Assembly: GCA_009937505.1 (NCBI GenBank)
Contig: JAACFJ010000009.1
Coordinates: forward strand, 1-64,000
Origin: Gammaproteobacteria bacterium
GTDB lineage: Bacteria; Pseudomonadota; Gammaproteobacteria; Steroidobacterales; Woeseiaceae
Length of the DNA stretch: 64,000 nucleotides
Direction: 5' to 3'
The translations under genes were made by a program, and so were the position numbers. Shown in pieces: positions 52,109 to 60,015 of the stretch (position 1 is its first letter; each line of letters begins with the position of its first letter). The notes below the pieces were generated by a model. The model was not told where the DNA came from and searched no databases. It saw only the letters and a list, made by a program, of their open reading frames with translations.

Positions 52109-53214
52109 TTAGAACTGATAAAGGCGCCTGGCCTTGGCGCGCACTGTGGCTGATTCCCGTATCGGTATTCGCCGTGCTGACGATCGTCGCCACCGGTGGC
52201 GGCGGTGGTGGTGACGACATTAGTAACCCGATCAGCGGCGGCGACGACCCCGGTCCCGTGAACATCCTGCCGACGTACAACTTCTTCCTCACCAACCTGC
52301 AGGATACCGATGGCGGCCTGTTGACGGCCTCACTCGGCAGCGGCCTTACCGTGTCGATCGACATCGACGGGCTCCTCGCAAACACTATCGACCTGTCGGT
52401 CAATGCCAGCAATGAAGTGACGTTCCTGTCGTATGCCGCTCGCGCAGGTTCACGTTTCGACCTGGTCGTCTCGAGCGGTGGCCTATTTCCGCTCGATGGC
52501 ACGATAGCGGTGATTCTGACCGAGGATCTCGCATTCGACTTTATTGGCGCACCCCCGACGAGCGGCGCCTTCGATGTTGTAATTCCTGCCGAGACCATTA
52601 GCGTGACCGTGGTGGCCAGCGGTGTGCAGCTGAGCCTGAGCGGCGGCGAGGTCATCCCCTACACGTGGGATGAATTCGAAAATCTGCTCGACGATGACGC
52701 GCAGGAACCGTGGCTGCGCCGCGCCTCGCTGGCCGGAGGCGCGTTCGAGTTCCTGTACGAGAACTTCTTCAACGTCGCCGATATTCTGGACGAACTGGAA
52801 TTCGCAACGCTCACTAACCAACTGGTGGAAAGTTGCGACATGTTCACCGGAACACCACCACCCGGTATTCTGGCGGAAGGCGAAATCACGGTAACCTGGA
52901 CTGGCTCAGGCGAGCTGTCCCCGGGCGACGACTTCTCCTGGCAGTTCAACCAGTGCTGGATCGATGAGTCGAATGATCCTATAGATGATCTGATCAACGG
53001 CACGATACTGCTGGAAAACTACACGGAGACGGTAGACTTCAGCACGAACACCTTGCTCGACATCGGGTTTGGTGGTCTGAGTGGCGAGTCGGGCGGAATA
53101 ATATTCGACCTCACCGTGTCCGAGACCGTCGAGGAGAACGGCGTATTCACGATTGCGGCCGACGACGTAATCACGATCACCGGCGGTTTCGCGATGATCA
53201 TCCAGGCGCCGTAG
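52105..53214 (+). CDS. Exported hypothetical beta-rich protein with Gly-rich start
   Basis: 369 residues. The ATG at 52105 follows GAGGAG. It has an export signal (RALWLIPVSVFAVLTIVA) ending TGGGGGGDD; similar proteins often have a lipoprotein Cys at this position, but here it is Thr, so it is either cleaved by signal peptidase I or left anchored. The mature part is acidic and strand-rich with repeated D-I-D-G/FDLTVSETVE-like segments, reminiscent of surface or adhesin-like proteins. No known domain recognised. It is coupled to the upstream membrane protein. The TAG stop is 6 bases before a palindromic element shared with the DsbA-like gene. Confidence 0.7.
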   Translation: MIRTDKGAWPWRALWLIPVSVFAVLTIVATGGGGGGDDISNPISGGDDPGPVNILPTYNFFLTNLQDTDGGLLTASLGSGLTVSIDIDGLLANTIDLSVNASNEVTFLSYAARAGSRFDLVVSSGGLFPLDGTIAVILTEDLAFDFIGAPPTSGAFDVVIPAETISVTVVASGVQLSLSGGEVIPYTWDEFENLLDDDAQEPWLRRASLAGGAFEFLYENFFNVADILDELEFATLTNQLVESCDMFTGTPPPGILAEGEITVTWTGSGELSPGDDFSWQFNQCWIDESNDPIDDLINGTILLENYTETVDFSTNTLLDIGFGGLSGESGGIIFDLTVSETVEENGVFTIAADDVITITGGFAMIIQAP

Positions 53215-53220
53215 GTATTT

Positions 53221-53278
53221 AGGGACAGTGACTTTAAGTGCCAGGCGCCTTCGCCTGGCACTTAAAGTCACTGTCCCC
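53221..53278. repeat. Palindromic gene-end element, copy 10
   Basis: A full palindrome of the TTTAAGTG subtype with a minimal loop (CGCCTTCGCC). It lies in the 69-base gap between the convergent hypothetical exported gene (stop 53212-53214) and the DsbA-like gene (stop 53284-53286), a few bases from both stops. Confidence 0.93.
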
Positions 53279-53283
53279 TTTTA

Positions 53284-53928
53284 TTATTTCTGCAGCTCTT
53301 CGCGAACCAGGTTCGCCAGCTGCTCCTGCCCGAAACTGGGCAGCTGCCGGCCGTTGACGAAGTATTCCGGCGTCGCGACGACCTTCAGCACTTTCGAGTC
53401 CTGCATATCCTTCTCGATGCGCTCCAGGACTTCTGCTGAACTCATGTCGGCCTGGAGCTGATCCATATCAAGGCCCACGCCCGCCAGGGCCGGCAGGACG
53501 CTGTCGGGCTGCACGATATGGTTGTTCACCCACTGTCTTTGCGACGCCAGCAGGGTTTCGAGCGTTTCCCAGTATTTGCCCTGGTTGCGGCTGGCCTCGA
53601 GGACCCTGACCGCGTAATCGACGCCGTCATGGAACGCGACGTGACGAACTGAGAGGCGGATCTCATCGGGTATATCAGCCATCCACCCCTTGACCATCGG
53701 ATAAAACAGGGCACAGGTTCCGCAAGCCGGGTCGAGAAACTCGACGATATGCACCTTGGCATCCGGGGGGCCCAGCGTAGGCGAATGTTCGCTCGCAAGA
53801 GCCGCCTGGCGCACATCGTCCTCAGCCTGCGAAGGCTGAGAGTCACCACATCCGTAAAGCAATGTTGCCAATAACAGGCCGCCCAGGGCTGCCGCGAGGA
53901 GACCTGTTCGGATGTTGTCATTATTCAT
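53284..53928 (-). CDS. DsbA-like thioredoxin-fold lipoprotein
   Basis: 214 residues. The lipoprotein signal ends LLYGC (Cys27). A thioredoxin-fold oxidoreductase domain follows, with the redox pair CGTC (Cys69, Cys72) in EFLDPACGTCALF, and the cis-Pro region VVATPEYFVNGRQLPSF. It resembles DsbA/BdbD-type or disulfide isomerase proteins that act on envelope substrates. A DsbB partner usually sits next to this type; none is present here, and downstream is the palindromic element and upstream a MITE-like element. The stop TAA at 53284-53286 is independent of the element. Confidence 0.85.
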   Translation of the reverse strand: MNNDNIRTGLLAAALGGLLLATLLYGCGDSQPSQAEDDVRQAALASEHSPTLGPPDAKVHIVEFLDPACGTCALFYPMVKGWMADIPDEIRLSVRHVAFHDGVDYAVRVLEASRNQGKYWETLETLLASQRQWVNNHIVQPDSVLPALAGVGLDMDQLQADMSSAEVLERIEKDMQDSKVLKVVATPEYFVNGRQLPSFGQEQLANLVREELQK

Positions 53929-53980
53929 GTTCGCTTCCTCGTCGCAAATGACGGCTTACTGGTGATCAGATCTTACCAAC

Positions 53981-54224
53981 CAGGGTCGGACCTTCGTAAG
54001 TCCTTAGGTCATTAGATAATTGTCTCCTGAAAACGGTCTCGAATCAGCGCTAATTGCTATTTTTGGGGATCAAAATATGCCTGTTTCGGGGTCGGCTTGC
54101 ACGACACGCCTCTTGCGGCCTAAATCGCATTTATGCCAACGAAATCAGTTGATTAAGGCCAGAATTATGCTCGACATAGCGCAATTTTTCAATTAACTCA
54201 AGGGGTTACGGTGGTCCGACCCTG
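53981..54224. mobile_element. MITE-like element with 19-bp terminal inverted repeats
   Basis: A 244-base, AT-richer and non-coding block bounded by inverted ends of the form CAGGGTCGGACCNNCGTAA (17 of 19 match between the ends; 12 outer bases perfect). It fills most of the 302-base gap between the DsbA-like gene and the dctM stop, ending 7 bases from that stop. No transposase is inside; no clear target duplication is seen. It would have to be moved in trans. Confidence 0.6.
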
Positions 54225-54230
54225 CTGCTG

Positions 54231-55526
54231 CTAATGCGGAGAAAAACCGAACCACTGCGGGAAAACGACCAGGATGCCCAGCACGATCATCTGCAGGATG
54301 ATAAACGGCGCGACGCCATAGTAGATATCGGTGGTGCGGACCTCCGCCGGTGCAACGCCTTTAAGATAAAACAGGCTGAAGCCAAATGGTGGTGTCAGGA
54401 ATGAGGTCTGCAGGTTCATCGCTACGAGGATCGCATACCAGACCGGGTTTATCCCCAGGCTTGCGGCAATGGGCACCAGGATCGGCACGACGATGTAGGA
54501 AATCTCGACAAAATCGATAAAGAAGCCCAGCACCATGATGACCAGCATGGACAGGATCAGGAACCCCCACTCTTCTCCCGGCAGGCTCAGCATGAATTCT
54601 TCAACGATCCAGTCACCGCCGGTGTAGGTGAAGACCATCGAGAAAGCGGTCGCGCCGATCAGGATCGCAAACACCATGGCCGTTATCTTGACGGTCTCGA
54701 GGGAGCTCTCCCAGACCATGCGAACCGAGAACCGGCCATAGAGTGCAGCCAGGAGGATGGCGCCAACGCCGCCCACCGAGGAAGATTCCGTCGGTGTTGC
54801 CACGCCGGTCAGGATTGAGCCGAGCACCAGTACGATCAACACGAGCGGCGGGACGACTGCCTTCAGCGCAAACCATACCTGTTGCCGCTTCGATCCCGTC
54901 GCCTCTGCGAGCCGGATTGGCGGCGCATGGTCCTTTTTGATCAGCGTGATGATGACAATGTAGGCGATATAAAAGACGACCAGGGACAGGCCCGGCCAGA
55001 GCGCCGCCTTGAACAGGTCGCCGACGGGTTCCTGGAATACGTCGCCGAGGATGATGAGAATAATGGACGGCGGAATGATCTGACCAAGGGTACCTGCAGC
55101 GCAGATTGTTCCGGTGGCCAGGCGCCTGTCGTAGTTGTACTTGAGCATGACCGGCAGGGAGATGACCCCCATTGCCACCACGCTTGCACCGACGACGCCC
55201 GTGGATGCGGCCAATAACGCACCGACCAGGATCGTCGAAATGGCGATGCCGCCACGAATCTCACCGAACAGGAAACCCATCGATTCGAGCAAGCGTTCAG
55301 CCAGGTCGGATTTTTGCAGAACGATGCCCATGAAGATAAACAGCGGTATGGCCATCAGGATCGTGTTATTCATGATCGACCAGATGCGGTGCGGCATCAG
55401 CGAGAAGATCTCCGGGCCTTCGGCCAGCAGGCCAAAAAGGACCGCAACCCCACCGAAGGTAAACGCCACGGGAAAGCCCACAAGCAACATCAACAGGGCT
55501 ACGCCGAACATGATGAGCCCGGTCAT
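54231..55526 (-). CDS. dctM: TRAP transporter large permease DctM
   Basis: 431 residues with about twelve helices. It begins with the DctM pattern MTGLIMFGVALLMLLVGFPVAFTFGG and shows GDVFQEPVGDLFKAALWPG, TPTESSSVGGVGA, the conserved substrate/Na+ region of the family, and GFFIDFVEISYIVVPILVPIAASLGI near the C-terminus. It uses the Na+ gradient for uptake of an organic acid delivered by DctP. It is the last gene of a dctP-dctQ-dctM operon on the minus strand. The small permease lies 64 bases upstream. Confidence 0.93.
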   Translation of the reverse strand: MTGLIMFGVALLMLLVGFPVAFTFGGVAVLFGLLAEGPEIFSLMPHRIWSIMNNTILMAIPLFIFMGIVLQKSDLAERLLESMGFLFGEIRGGIAISTILVGALLAASTGVVGASVVAMGVISLPVMLKYNYDRRLATGTICAAGTLGQIIPPSIILIILGDVFQEPVGDLFKAALWPGLSLVVFYIAYIVIITLIKKDHAPPIRLAEATGSKRQQVWFALKAVVPPLVLIVLVLGSILTGVATPTESSSVGGVGAILLAALYGRFSVRMVWESSLETVKITAMVFAILIGATAFSMVFTYTGGDWIVEEFMLSLPGEEWGFLILSMLVIMVLGFFIDFVEISYIVVPILVPIAASLGINPVWYAILVAMNLQTSFLTPPFGFSLFYLKGVAPAEVRTTDIYYGVAPFIILQMIVLGILVVFPQWFGFSPH

Positions 55527-55590
55527 CTCGGGTTACCTTCCCGCCATCGGCCCACGCTGATGTTGGCCGGACTCAGATACTCCAGTGCCA

Positions 55591-56130
55591 CTACAGAATC
55601 TCACTCTCGATGCGGCGTTCGGGCGGGGCTGCGAGACCCCGGAAAACATTGATGTTATGAATGACGAACCCGGTTGCCGAGACGATCAGAAAGACAAAAG
55701 ACGCCGGGATTACCAGCTTGATCAGCCAGCGATAGGGAAGACCGCCCGGATCGCCACTCACCTCACCCGAGTTATAGGCCTCCTGCACGTACCAGACGGA
55801 ACCTTCGATGACCAGCACGCTGAGCGGGAGCAACAGCAAGACGGTGCCACCAATGTTGACGATGGCTTTCCAGCGGGCTGAGAAACGGTCGTACAAGACG
55901 TCGACACGCACGTGGCCGTCTTCCTTCAGTCCGTAGGCAATGCCGAACAGGAAGACCATCGCAAACAGGTGCCACTCCATCTCCTGCAGGGCAATCGACC
56001 CGGTGCTGAAGAAATAACGCATGATCGCGTCGTAGAAGACGTTCAGCAGCATAGCCAGATTGAGAATGCCGGCAATCCACCCCATCAGATCGGAGAAGCG
56101 ATCGAAGAATAGCTCTAGCTTAAGGAGCAT
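55591..56130 (-). CDS. dctQ: TRAP transporter small permease DctQ
   Basis: 179 residues with four helices: LMGWIAGILNLAMLLNVFYDAIMRYFF (typical of DctQ), EWHLFAMVFLFGIAYGLKEDGHVRVDVLYDRF with the conserved H-VRVD motif, NIGGTVLLLLPLSVLVIEGSVW, and a terminal helix. It pairs with DctM to stabilise the transport unit. It follows the hairpin placed after dctP, so it may be expressed at a lower level than the binding protein. Confidence 0.92.
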   Translation of the reverse strand: MLLKLELFFDRFSDLMGWIAGILNLAMLLNVFYDAIMRYFFSTGSIALQEMEWHLFAMVFLFGIAYGLKEDGHVRVDVLYDRFSARWKAIVNIGGTVLLLLPLSVLVIEGSVWYVQEAYNSGEVSGDPGGLPYRWLIKLVIPASFVFLIVSATGFVIHNINVFRGLAAPPERRIESEIL

Positions 56131-56155
56131 GAGGTGCCCTTACACGACAACAAGT

Positions 56156-56179
56156 GACTCCCGGCCGAAGCCGGGAGTC
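56156..56179 (-). promoter_or_regulatory. Intercistronic UUCG hairpin between dctP and dctQ
   Basis: A perfect 10-bp stem GACTCCCGGC / GCCGGGAGTC whose loop on the minus-strand transcript is UUCG, an extra-stable tetraloop. It lies 9 bases downstream of the dctP stop and 25 bases before the dctQ start. It probably acts as a partial terminator or 3' stabiliser that raises the ratio of binding protein to permease. Confidence 0.7.
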
Positions 56180-56188
56180 CGCACGGGA

Positions 56189-57316
56189 CTATTCGAGATT
56201 ATCTTTGAGATAGGCGTAGTCGGAAATTTCGGTCCACTTGCGCGCCATCTTCATGTAGTTGGTTTGTGATTCGAGGATTTCCTTGAACATCGGGTCAGCG
56301 GCTGCACTTTCCGCCAGCAACTCCTGGTTGATCCTCTTCATTTCGGCAATGATTACGGGAGAGAAGGTGCGGATTTTGACGTCCGGGTAATCTTCTTCGA
56401 TCGACGCCCAGTTGACGGCGCTATCGTGGTAGGAGCGGGCATACATGTCATAGGCCGCGAACTGCATGGCAGTGACCAGGATCGCCTGCAGATGCCCAGG
56501 CAGACCGTCGAACGCGGCCTTGTTGACCATGAACTGCAGTTCCGTCGCCGGCTCATGCCAGCCGGTGTAGTAATAAGGAGCGATCTTCTGGAATCCCATA
56601 TTGAGATCGAGGGACGGCCCGACCCACTCCAGGGCATCGATGGTGCCGCGTTCGAGCGCCGTATAGAGTTCGCCAGGGGCGATGTTCGTTACCACGACAC
56701 CGAGCTTGGAGAGGATCTCGCCGGCGAATCCCGGGATACGCATCTTGAGACCATCGAGGTCGTCAAGAGTATTGATCTCCTTGCGGAACCAGCCACCCAT
56801 CTGGTTGCCGGTATTACCGCCGGGGAAGCTGTAAACGCCGTGTTTGTCGTAGACCTTTTTCATCAACTCCATACCGCCACCGTAATAGAACCAGGCGTAC
56901 TGTTCCGGCGCGATCATGCCTAAGGGCATAGTGGAGAAGAACATGGTATTGGGGTCCTTGCCCTTCCAGTAATAAGAAGCCGAGTGACCCATCTCGTACT
57001 GGCCGGCATTGACCATGTCGAGGATGCCGAGTGCCGCCTTGTGCTTGTTGGCCGAGTCGATTCGTATTTCCAGTTCACCGCCGGACATTTCTTTGACCAG
57101 GTCGGCCATCTTGATGACCGCGTCGCCAAAGATCGGGAATCCCGTCCCCCAGGTCTGGGCCAGTTTCCAGACAATGACTTCTTTCTCGACTTTGCTTTCC
57201 GCCGGCGCTGCTGCCTGTTGTTGTTGCGGTTTTTCCCCACAAGCCGCCAGAGTAAGCAAAGAGACCACTACCACCAGGCCGGTGATTGGTTTCATCGCGT
57301 GCTTCAGCTGTTTCAT
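56189..57316 (-). CDS. dctP: TRAP solute-binding lipoprotein DctP, TakP-like
   Basis: 375 residues. The signal ends LTLAAC, a lipobox, so it is a tethered rather than freely diffusing binding protein, which is unusual for Gram-negative DctP. The mature domain has the TRAP pattern DAVIKMADLVKEMSGGELEIRID, FPGGNTGNQMGGWFRKEI, GLKMRIPGFAGEILSKLG (the conserved Arg for the carboxylate) and ALERGTIDALEWVGPSLDL. The closest remembered relatives are TakP-type 2-oxo acid binders, possibly lactate or pyruvate, in which Na+ or Ca2+ aids binding. First gene of the dctPQM operon. Confidence 0.88.
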   Translation of the reverse strand: MKQLKHAMKPITGLVVVVSLLTLAACGEKPQQQQAAAPAESKVEKEVIVWKLAQTWGTGFPIFGDAVIKMADLVKEMSGGELEIRIDSANKHKAALGILDMVNAGQYEMGHSASYYWKGKDPNTMFFSTMPLGMIAPEQYAWFYYGGGMELMKKVYDKHGVYSFPGGNTGNQMGGWFRKEINTLDDLDGLKMRIPGFAGEILSKLGVVVTNIAPGELYTALERGTIDALEWVGPSLDLNMGFQKIAPYYYTGWHEPATELQFMVNKAAFDGLPGHLQAILVTAMQFAAYDMYARSYHDSAVNWASIEEDYPDVKIRTFSPVIIAEMKRINQELLAESAAADPMFKEILESQTNYMKMARKWTEISDYAYLKDNLE

Positions 57317-57477
57317 TGCTTTTCTTCCTTTCAGATAGAAGGAGGGGAAATTCTAGCGCGTTCGCGAGGGAAAAGCGTTGTATAAGGGGCGTGCATTGGA
57401 CGAATTGACCCATGTTCCGGATGTGGACGACATAGTGCCCGGACCAAAGGAATCGGAATCAGGCCTGGAGGGGGAAC

Positions 57478-57636
57478 ATGAGCAAGCTTGGTTACAAAGC
57501 CCTGGTTGCAGCAGCCGAGGCAAAGATACGGATTATCTCAGCCGCCGATGCCATCGACATGCTGGGTGCGAGGCGCTGCCGGCCTTGCGTTGTCGCGCTG
57601 AAGACGGCTATCGGCGAACCGGCCCGGTTCCAATAG
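57478..57636 (+). pseudogene. Rhodanese-domain gene remnant
   Basis: The ATG at 57478 follows a very strong site (GGAGGGGGAAC). The frame reads GYKALVAAAEAKIRIISAADAIDML, the usual opening of a small rhodanese-domain protein, whose next residues should be the VFVDIR-type strand. Instead it continues GARRCRPCVVALKTAIGEP and stops after 52 codons, without the active-site Cys loop. Another frame over the same end reads GYRRTGPVPIE, which fits a rhodanese C-terminus. This suggests that the middle of the gene, about 80 codons, was lost with a frame change. Confidence 0.62.
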
Positions 57637-57645
57637 AATAGACGC

Positions 57646-58299
57646 ATGGGGCTGGGCCGGACATCGTGTAGTTGGCTGCTGGCAGCGCTGGCGACCATCG
57701 CCTGCGTTTGCACGGCGAAACCGTGCGCTGCGCACGGCAGCGTCACGCCGGACGCGGACCTTTGCATTATTCGCATCGGCTTTTTCAGAGCCCATTTCAA
57801 GGTATACCTGCCCGAATCGCACGGCCACAAGGACTTTTGCGAGGACCTGCCGGGCATCGGCAACAGTATTTTTGTCATGGAATACGAACACGATGGGCTT
57901 GGAGCGGTACCGATCGACTTCCGAATCATCAAGAACGTTACGGGCCAGGGACGCTTTACCAATCTCGATCATGTAACGCAGCTCGGCGACCTTGCCGATA
58001 TCACGGTTTTGCACCACCCGGCGGCCATTCAGCGGGACGTTTTCACTACCGCCCATTCGTTCGACGCGCCAGGAGAGTTTGTCGGGATCGTCACGGTCGA
58101 TCGGCCCGACGGGAACGGCGTCTACACGGCCATATTTCCGTTCGAAGCCGGCTTTACCGGGCCCGGATATTGGCCGTGGGTTATTGCGGCATTGATATTT
58201 TTGCAGATCAACTACTTGTGGATGAGCGGACGCCTCACCCGCTCGAAATCACCGGACGGCGCGACCGCAACACTCGCCGAGCGGAGCGACCGTGGCTAG
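57646..58299 (+). CDS. Periplasmic protein with C-terminal membrane anchor, unknown function
   Basis: 217 residues. Signal peptide (SWLLAALATIACVCTAKPCAA), a globular part rich in His, Cys and Asp (ESHGHKDFCEDLPGIGNS, LDHVTQLGDLADITVLHH), and a C-terminal transmembrane helix (YWPWVIAALIFLQINYLWM). The His/Cys spacing (DADLC 40 residues before FCEDLP) could bind copper or form a disulfide. It overlaps the FixH-like gene by 8 bases, and a di-heme peroxidase gene follows, so the three form one operon convergent with the cytochrome oxidase genes. I cannot name the family. Confidence 0.72.
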   Translation: MGLGRTSCSWLLAALATIACVCTAKPCAAHGSVTPDADLCIIRIGFFRAHFKVYLPESHGHKDFCEDLPGIGNSIFVMEYEHDGLGAVPIDFRIIKNVTGQGRFTNLDHVTQLGDLADITVLHHPAAIQRDVFTTAHSFDAPGEFVGIVTVDRPDGNGVYTAIFPFEAGFTGPGYWPWVIAALIFLQINYLWMSGRLTRSKSPDGATATLAERSDRG

Positions 58300-58690
58300 C
58301 TGGCGCCGGTGTCTGTTTGTAGCCGCAATGATGATGGTCGTCGTCGCGTCGGCGGACGAGTCGAATTCGTGGCTTTCCCGTTCGGGCCACTTCCGTGTGA
58401 GCTACGAAAGTGACCTGCAGCCCATCGTTATCAACAGGATGCATAGCTGGGTTCTCATCGTGGCCGACGGGGATGGCGTGCCGGTGACCGGCGCCACTCT
58501 GAGTATCGCTGGCGGCATGCCGGCTCATGACCACGGGCTCCCCACCTCGCCACAGGTAACTCGCGAACTGGGGCCCGGGCGCTACCTGCTTGAGGGGCTG
58601 CGTTTTCATATGAACGGCGAATGGCAAATCGAGATCGCCATTGAGGCCGGAGAGCTGCGTGACGTTGCCGTCATTCCACTGCAACTATAG
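58292..58690 (+). CDS. FixH/YtkA-like exported protein
   Basis: 132 residues with a signal peptide (CLFVAAMMMVVVASADE). The mature part is an immunoglobulin-like fold of the FixH/YtkA type: WVLIVADGDGVPVTGATLSIAGGMPAHDHGLPTSPQVTREL, with the conserved MPxHxHG motif, then GRYLLEGLRFHMNGEWQIEI. MPAHDHG is the typical metal-binding block and is usually found with copper proteins. Overlaps the preceding gene; 18 bases before the peroxidase gene. Probably a periplasmic copper-handling accessory, which is inference. Confidence 0.8.
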   Translation: MASWRRCLFVAAMMMVVVASADESNSWLSRSGHFRVSYESDLQPIVINRMHSWVLIVADGDGVPVTGATLSIAGGMPAHDHGLPTSPQVTRELGPGRYLLEGLRFHMNGEWQIEIAIEAGELRDVAVIPLQL

Positions 58691-58708
58691 ATCAGGCTGC
58701 AGAACCTG

Positions 58709-59953
58709 ATGCGGCGCATGCGCCAGCTGTTGCTATTGCTGCTTATCGGGACGGCCGGCTATTTCGGCTGGATGTACCGGCCCGTCAGCCCGCATCCCTG
58801 GAGCGAGGCCGACCTCGACACCCTGCGCAGTCTGTGGTTCGAGAGCCTTCCCGCCCCGCCGGAGGACCTCTCGAACGCTGTTGCGGACGATGGCCGCGCC
58901 GCACTCATGGGCAACCGGCTGTTCTTCGATACACGCATGAGTGCGAATGGCGAAGTCTCTTGTGCCAGCTGCCACGACCCGGACCTCGAGTTCACCGACG
59001 GCAGGCATAAAGGCCGCGGCATCGGCGAGTCCAAGCGCAACACGCGCAGCGTCGTCGCCAGCGCTTATAGCCCGTGGCTTTACTGGGACGGTCGCCGGGA
59101 CAGCCTGTGGTCACAGGCACTATCGCCGCTGGAAGATCCGAACGAACATGGCAGCAACCGAATGCACATTGTGCGCTTCGTGACCACAGAACCGACATAC
59201 AAATCGATGTATGCAGCGCTTTTCGGACCGGCGCCCGACTTCGCCGACAGCAATCGTTATCCATCCGCTGCCGCACCGGGGAACAACGAGGAACTTGCGC
59301 GCGCATGGCGGCAAATGAGTCAACAGGATCGACAGAGCGTGAACCGGGTATTCGCGAATATCGGCAAGGCAATCGCCGCATATGAACGCACGCTGCTGCC
59401 GGAGCGCAGCCGCTTTGACGACTATGTCCGTGCCGTCATCGACGATGACCGGCAAAGACAGCAAGCCGTGTTCAGCAACGACGAAGTTCTCGGGTTACAG
59501 CTCTTTATCGGCGCAGCGCGCTGCACGGAATGCCATAACGGACCGTTGCTGACAAACGACGAATTTCACAACACGGCCGTGCTGGCCTTTCCCGGCGACC
59601 TGCCCGATCGTGGCCGAATCGACGGCGTTCGCGAAGTCATCGAGAACGAATTCAACTGTCTTGGAGAATACAGCGACGATCCACAGCATCGCTGCCCGGA
59701 GCTGACGTTCGTGCGCACCGATCCTGAACTGGTCGGCGCGATACGAACGCCATCGCTGAGAAACCTTGCCCGGACCGGTCCCTTCATGCACAAAGGCCAG
59801 ATTGATTCGCTCGCCGGGGTGCTCGAGCACTACAACCGCGCACCCGATGCAATGATTGGCCACAACGAGGCGAAACCGCTGGGCTTGAGCCGGCCGCAAC
59901 TCAGGCGTCTGGAGGCATTCCTGGAAACATTGGCAGCCCCGTCATCCAGGTAG
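58709..59953 (+). CDS. Di-heme cytochrome c peroxidase (MauG/CcpA family)
   Basis: 414 residues. An N-terminal helix (QLLLLLLIGTAGYFGWMY) serves as signal or anchor. Two heme-binding motifs are seen: CASCH near residue 90, followed by FTDGR-KGRGIGESKRNTRSV and YWDGRRDSLWSQALSPLEDPNEHG, and CTECH near residue 275. The region TPSLRNLARTGPFMHKGQIDSL is typical of the family. It reduces hydrogen peroxide or carries out MauG-like oxidative maturation in the periplasm, with electrons from cytochrome c. It ends a three-gene operon and faces the oxidase genes. Confidence 0.9.
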   Translation: MRRMRQLLLLLLIGTAGYFGWMYRPVSPHPWSEADLDTLRSLWFESLPAPPEDLSNAVADDGRAALMGNRLFFDTRMSANGEVSCASCHDPDLEFTDGRHKGRGIGESKRNTRSVVASAYSPWLYWDGRRDSLWSQALSPLEDPNEHGSNRMHIVRFVTTEPTYKSMYAALFGPAPDFADSNRYPSAAAPGNNEELARAWRQMSQQDRQSVNRVFANIGKAIAAYERTLLPERSRFDDYVRAVIDDDRQRQQAVFSNDEVLGLQLFIGAARCTECHNGPLLTNDEFHNTAVLAFPGDLPDRGRIDGVREVIENEFNCLGEYSDDPQHRCPELTFVRTDPELVGAIRTPSLRNLARTGPFMHKGQIDSLAGVLEHYNRAPDAMIGHNEAKPLGLSRPQLRRLEAFLETLAAPSSR

Positions 59954-60015
59954 ACCCTGCACCTGTACGTCACCTTGCGGGGCCGGACGCCTGCCTCAAG
60001 AGGCCGACGTTTAGC

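Noticed and set aside
1232..53278. The palindromes as integron attC sites (gene followed by palindrome, repeatedly)
   Set aside because: No RYYYAAC/GTTRRRY core sites, genes lie in both orientations, and no integrase is present.
1232..53278. The palindromes as a CRISPR array
   Set aside because: Copies are dispersed over tens of kb, are full inverted repeats, and lack regular spacers or cas genes.
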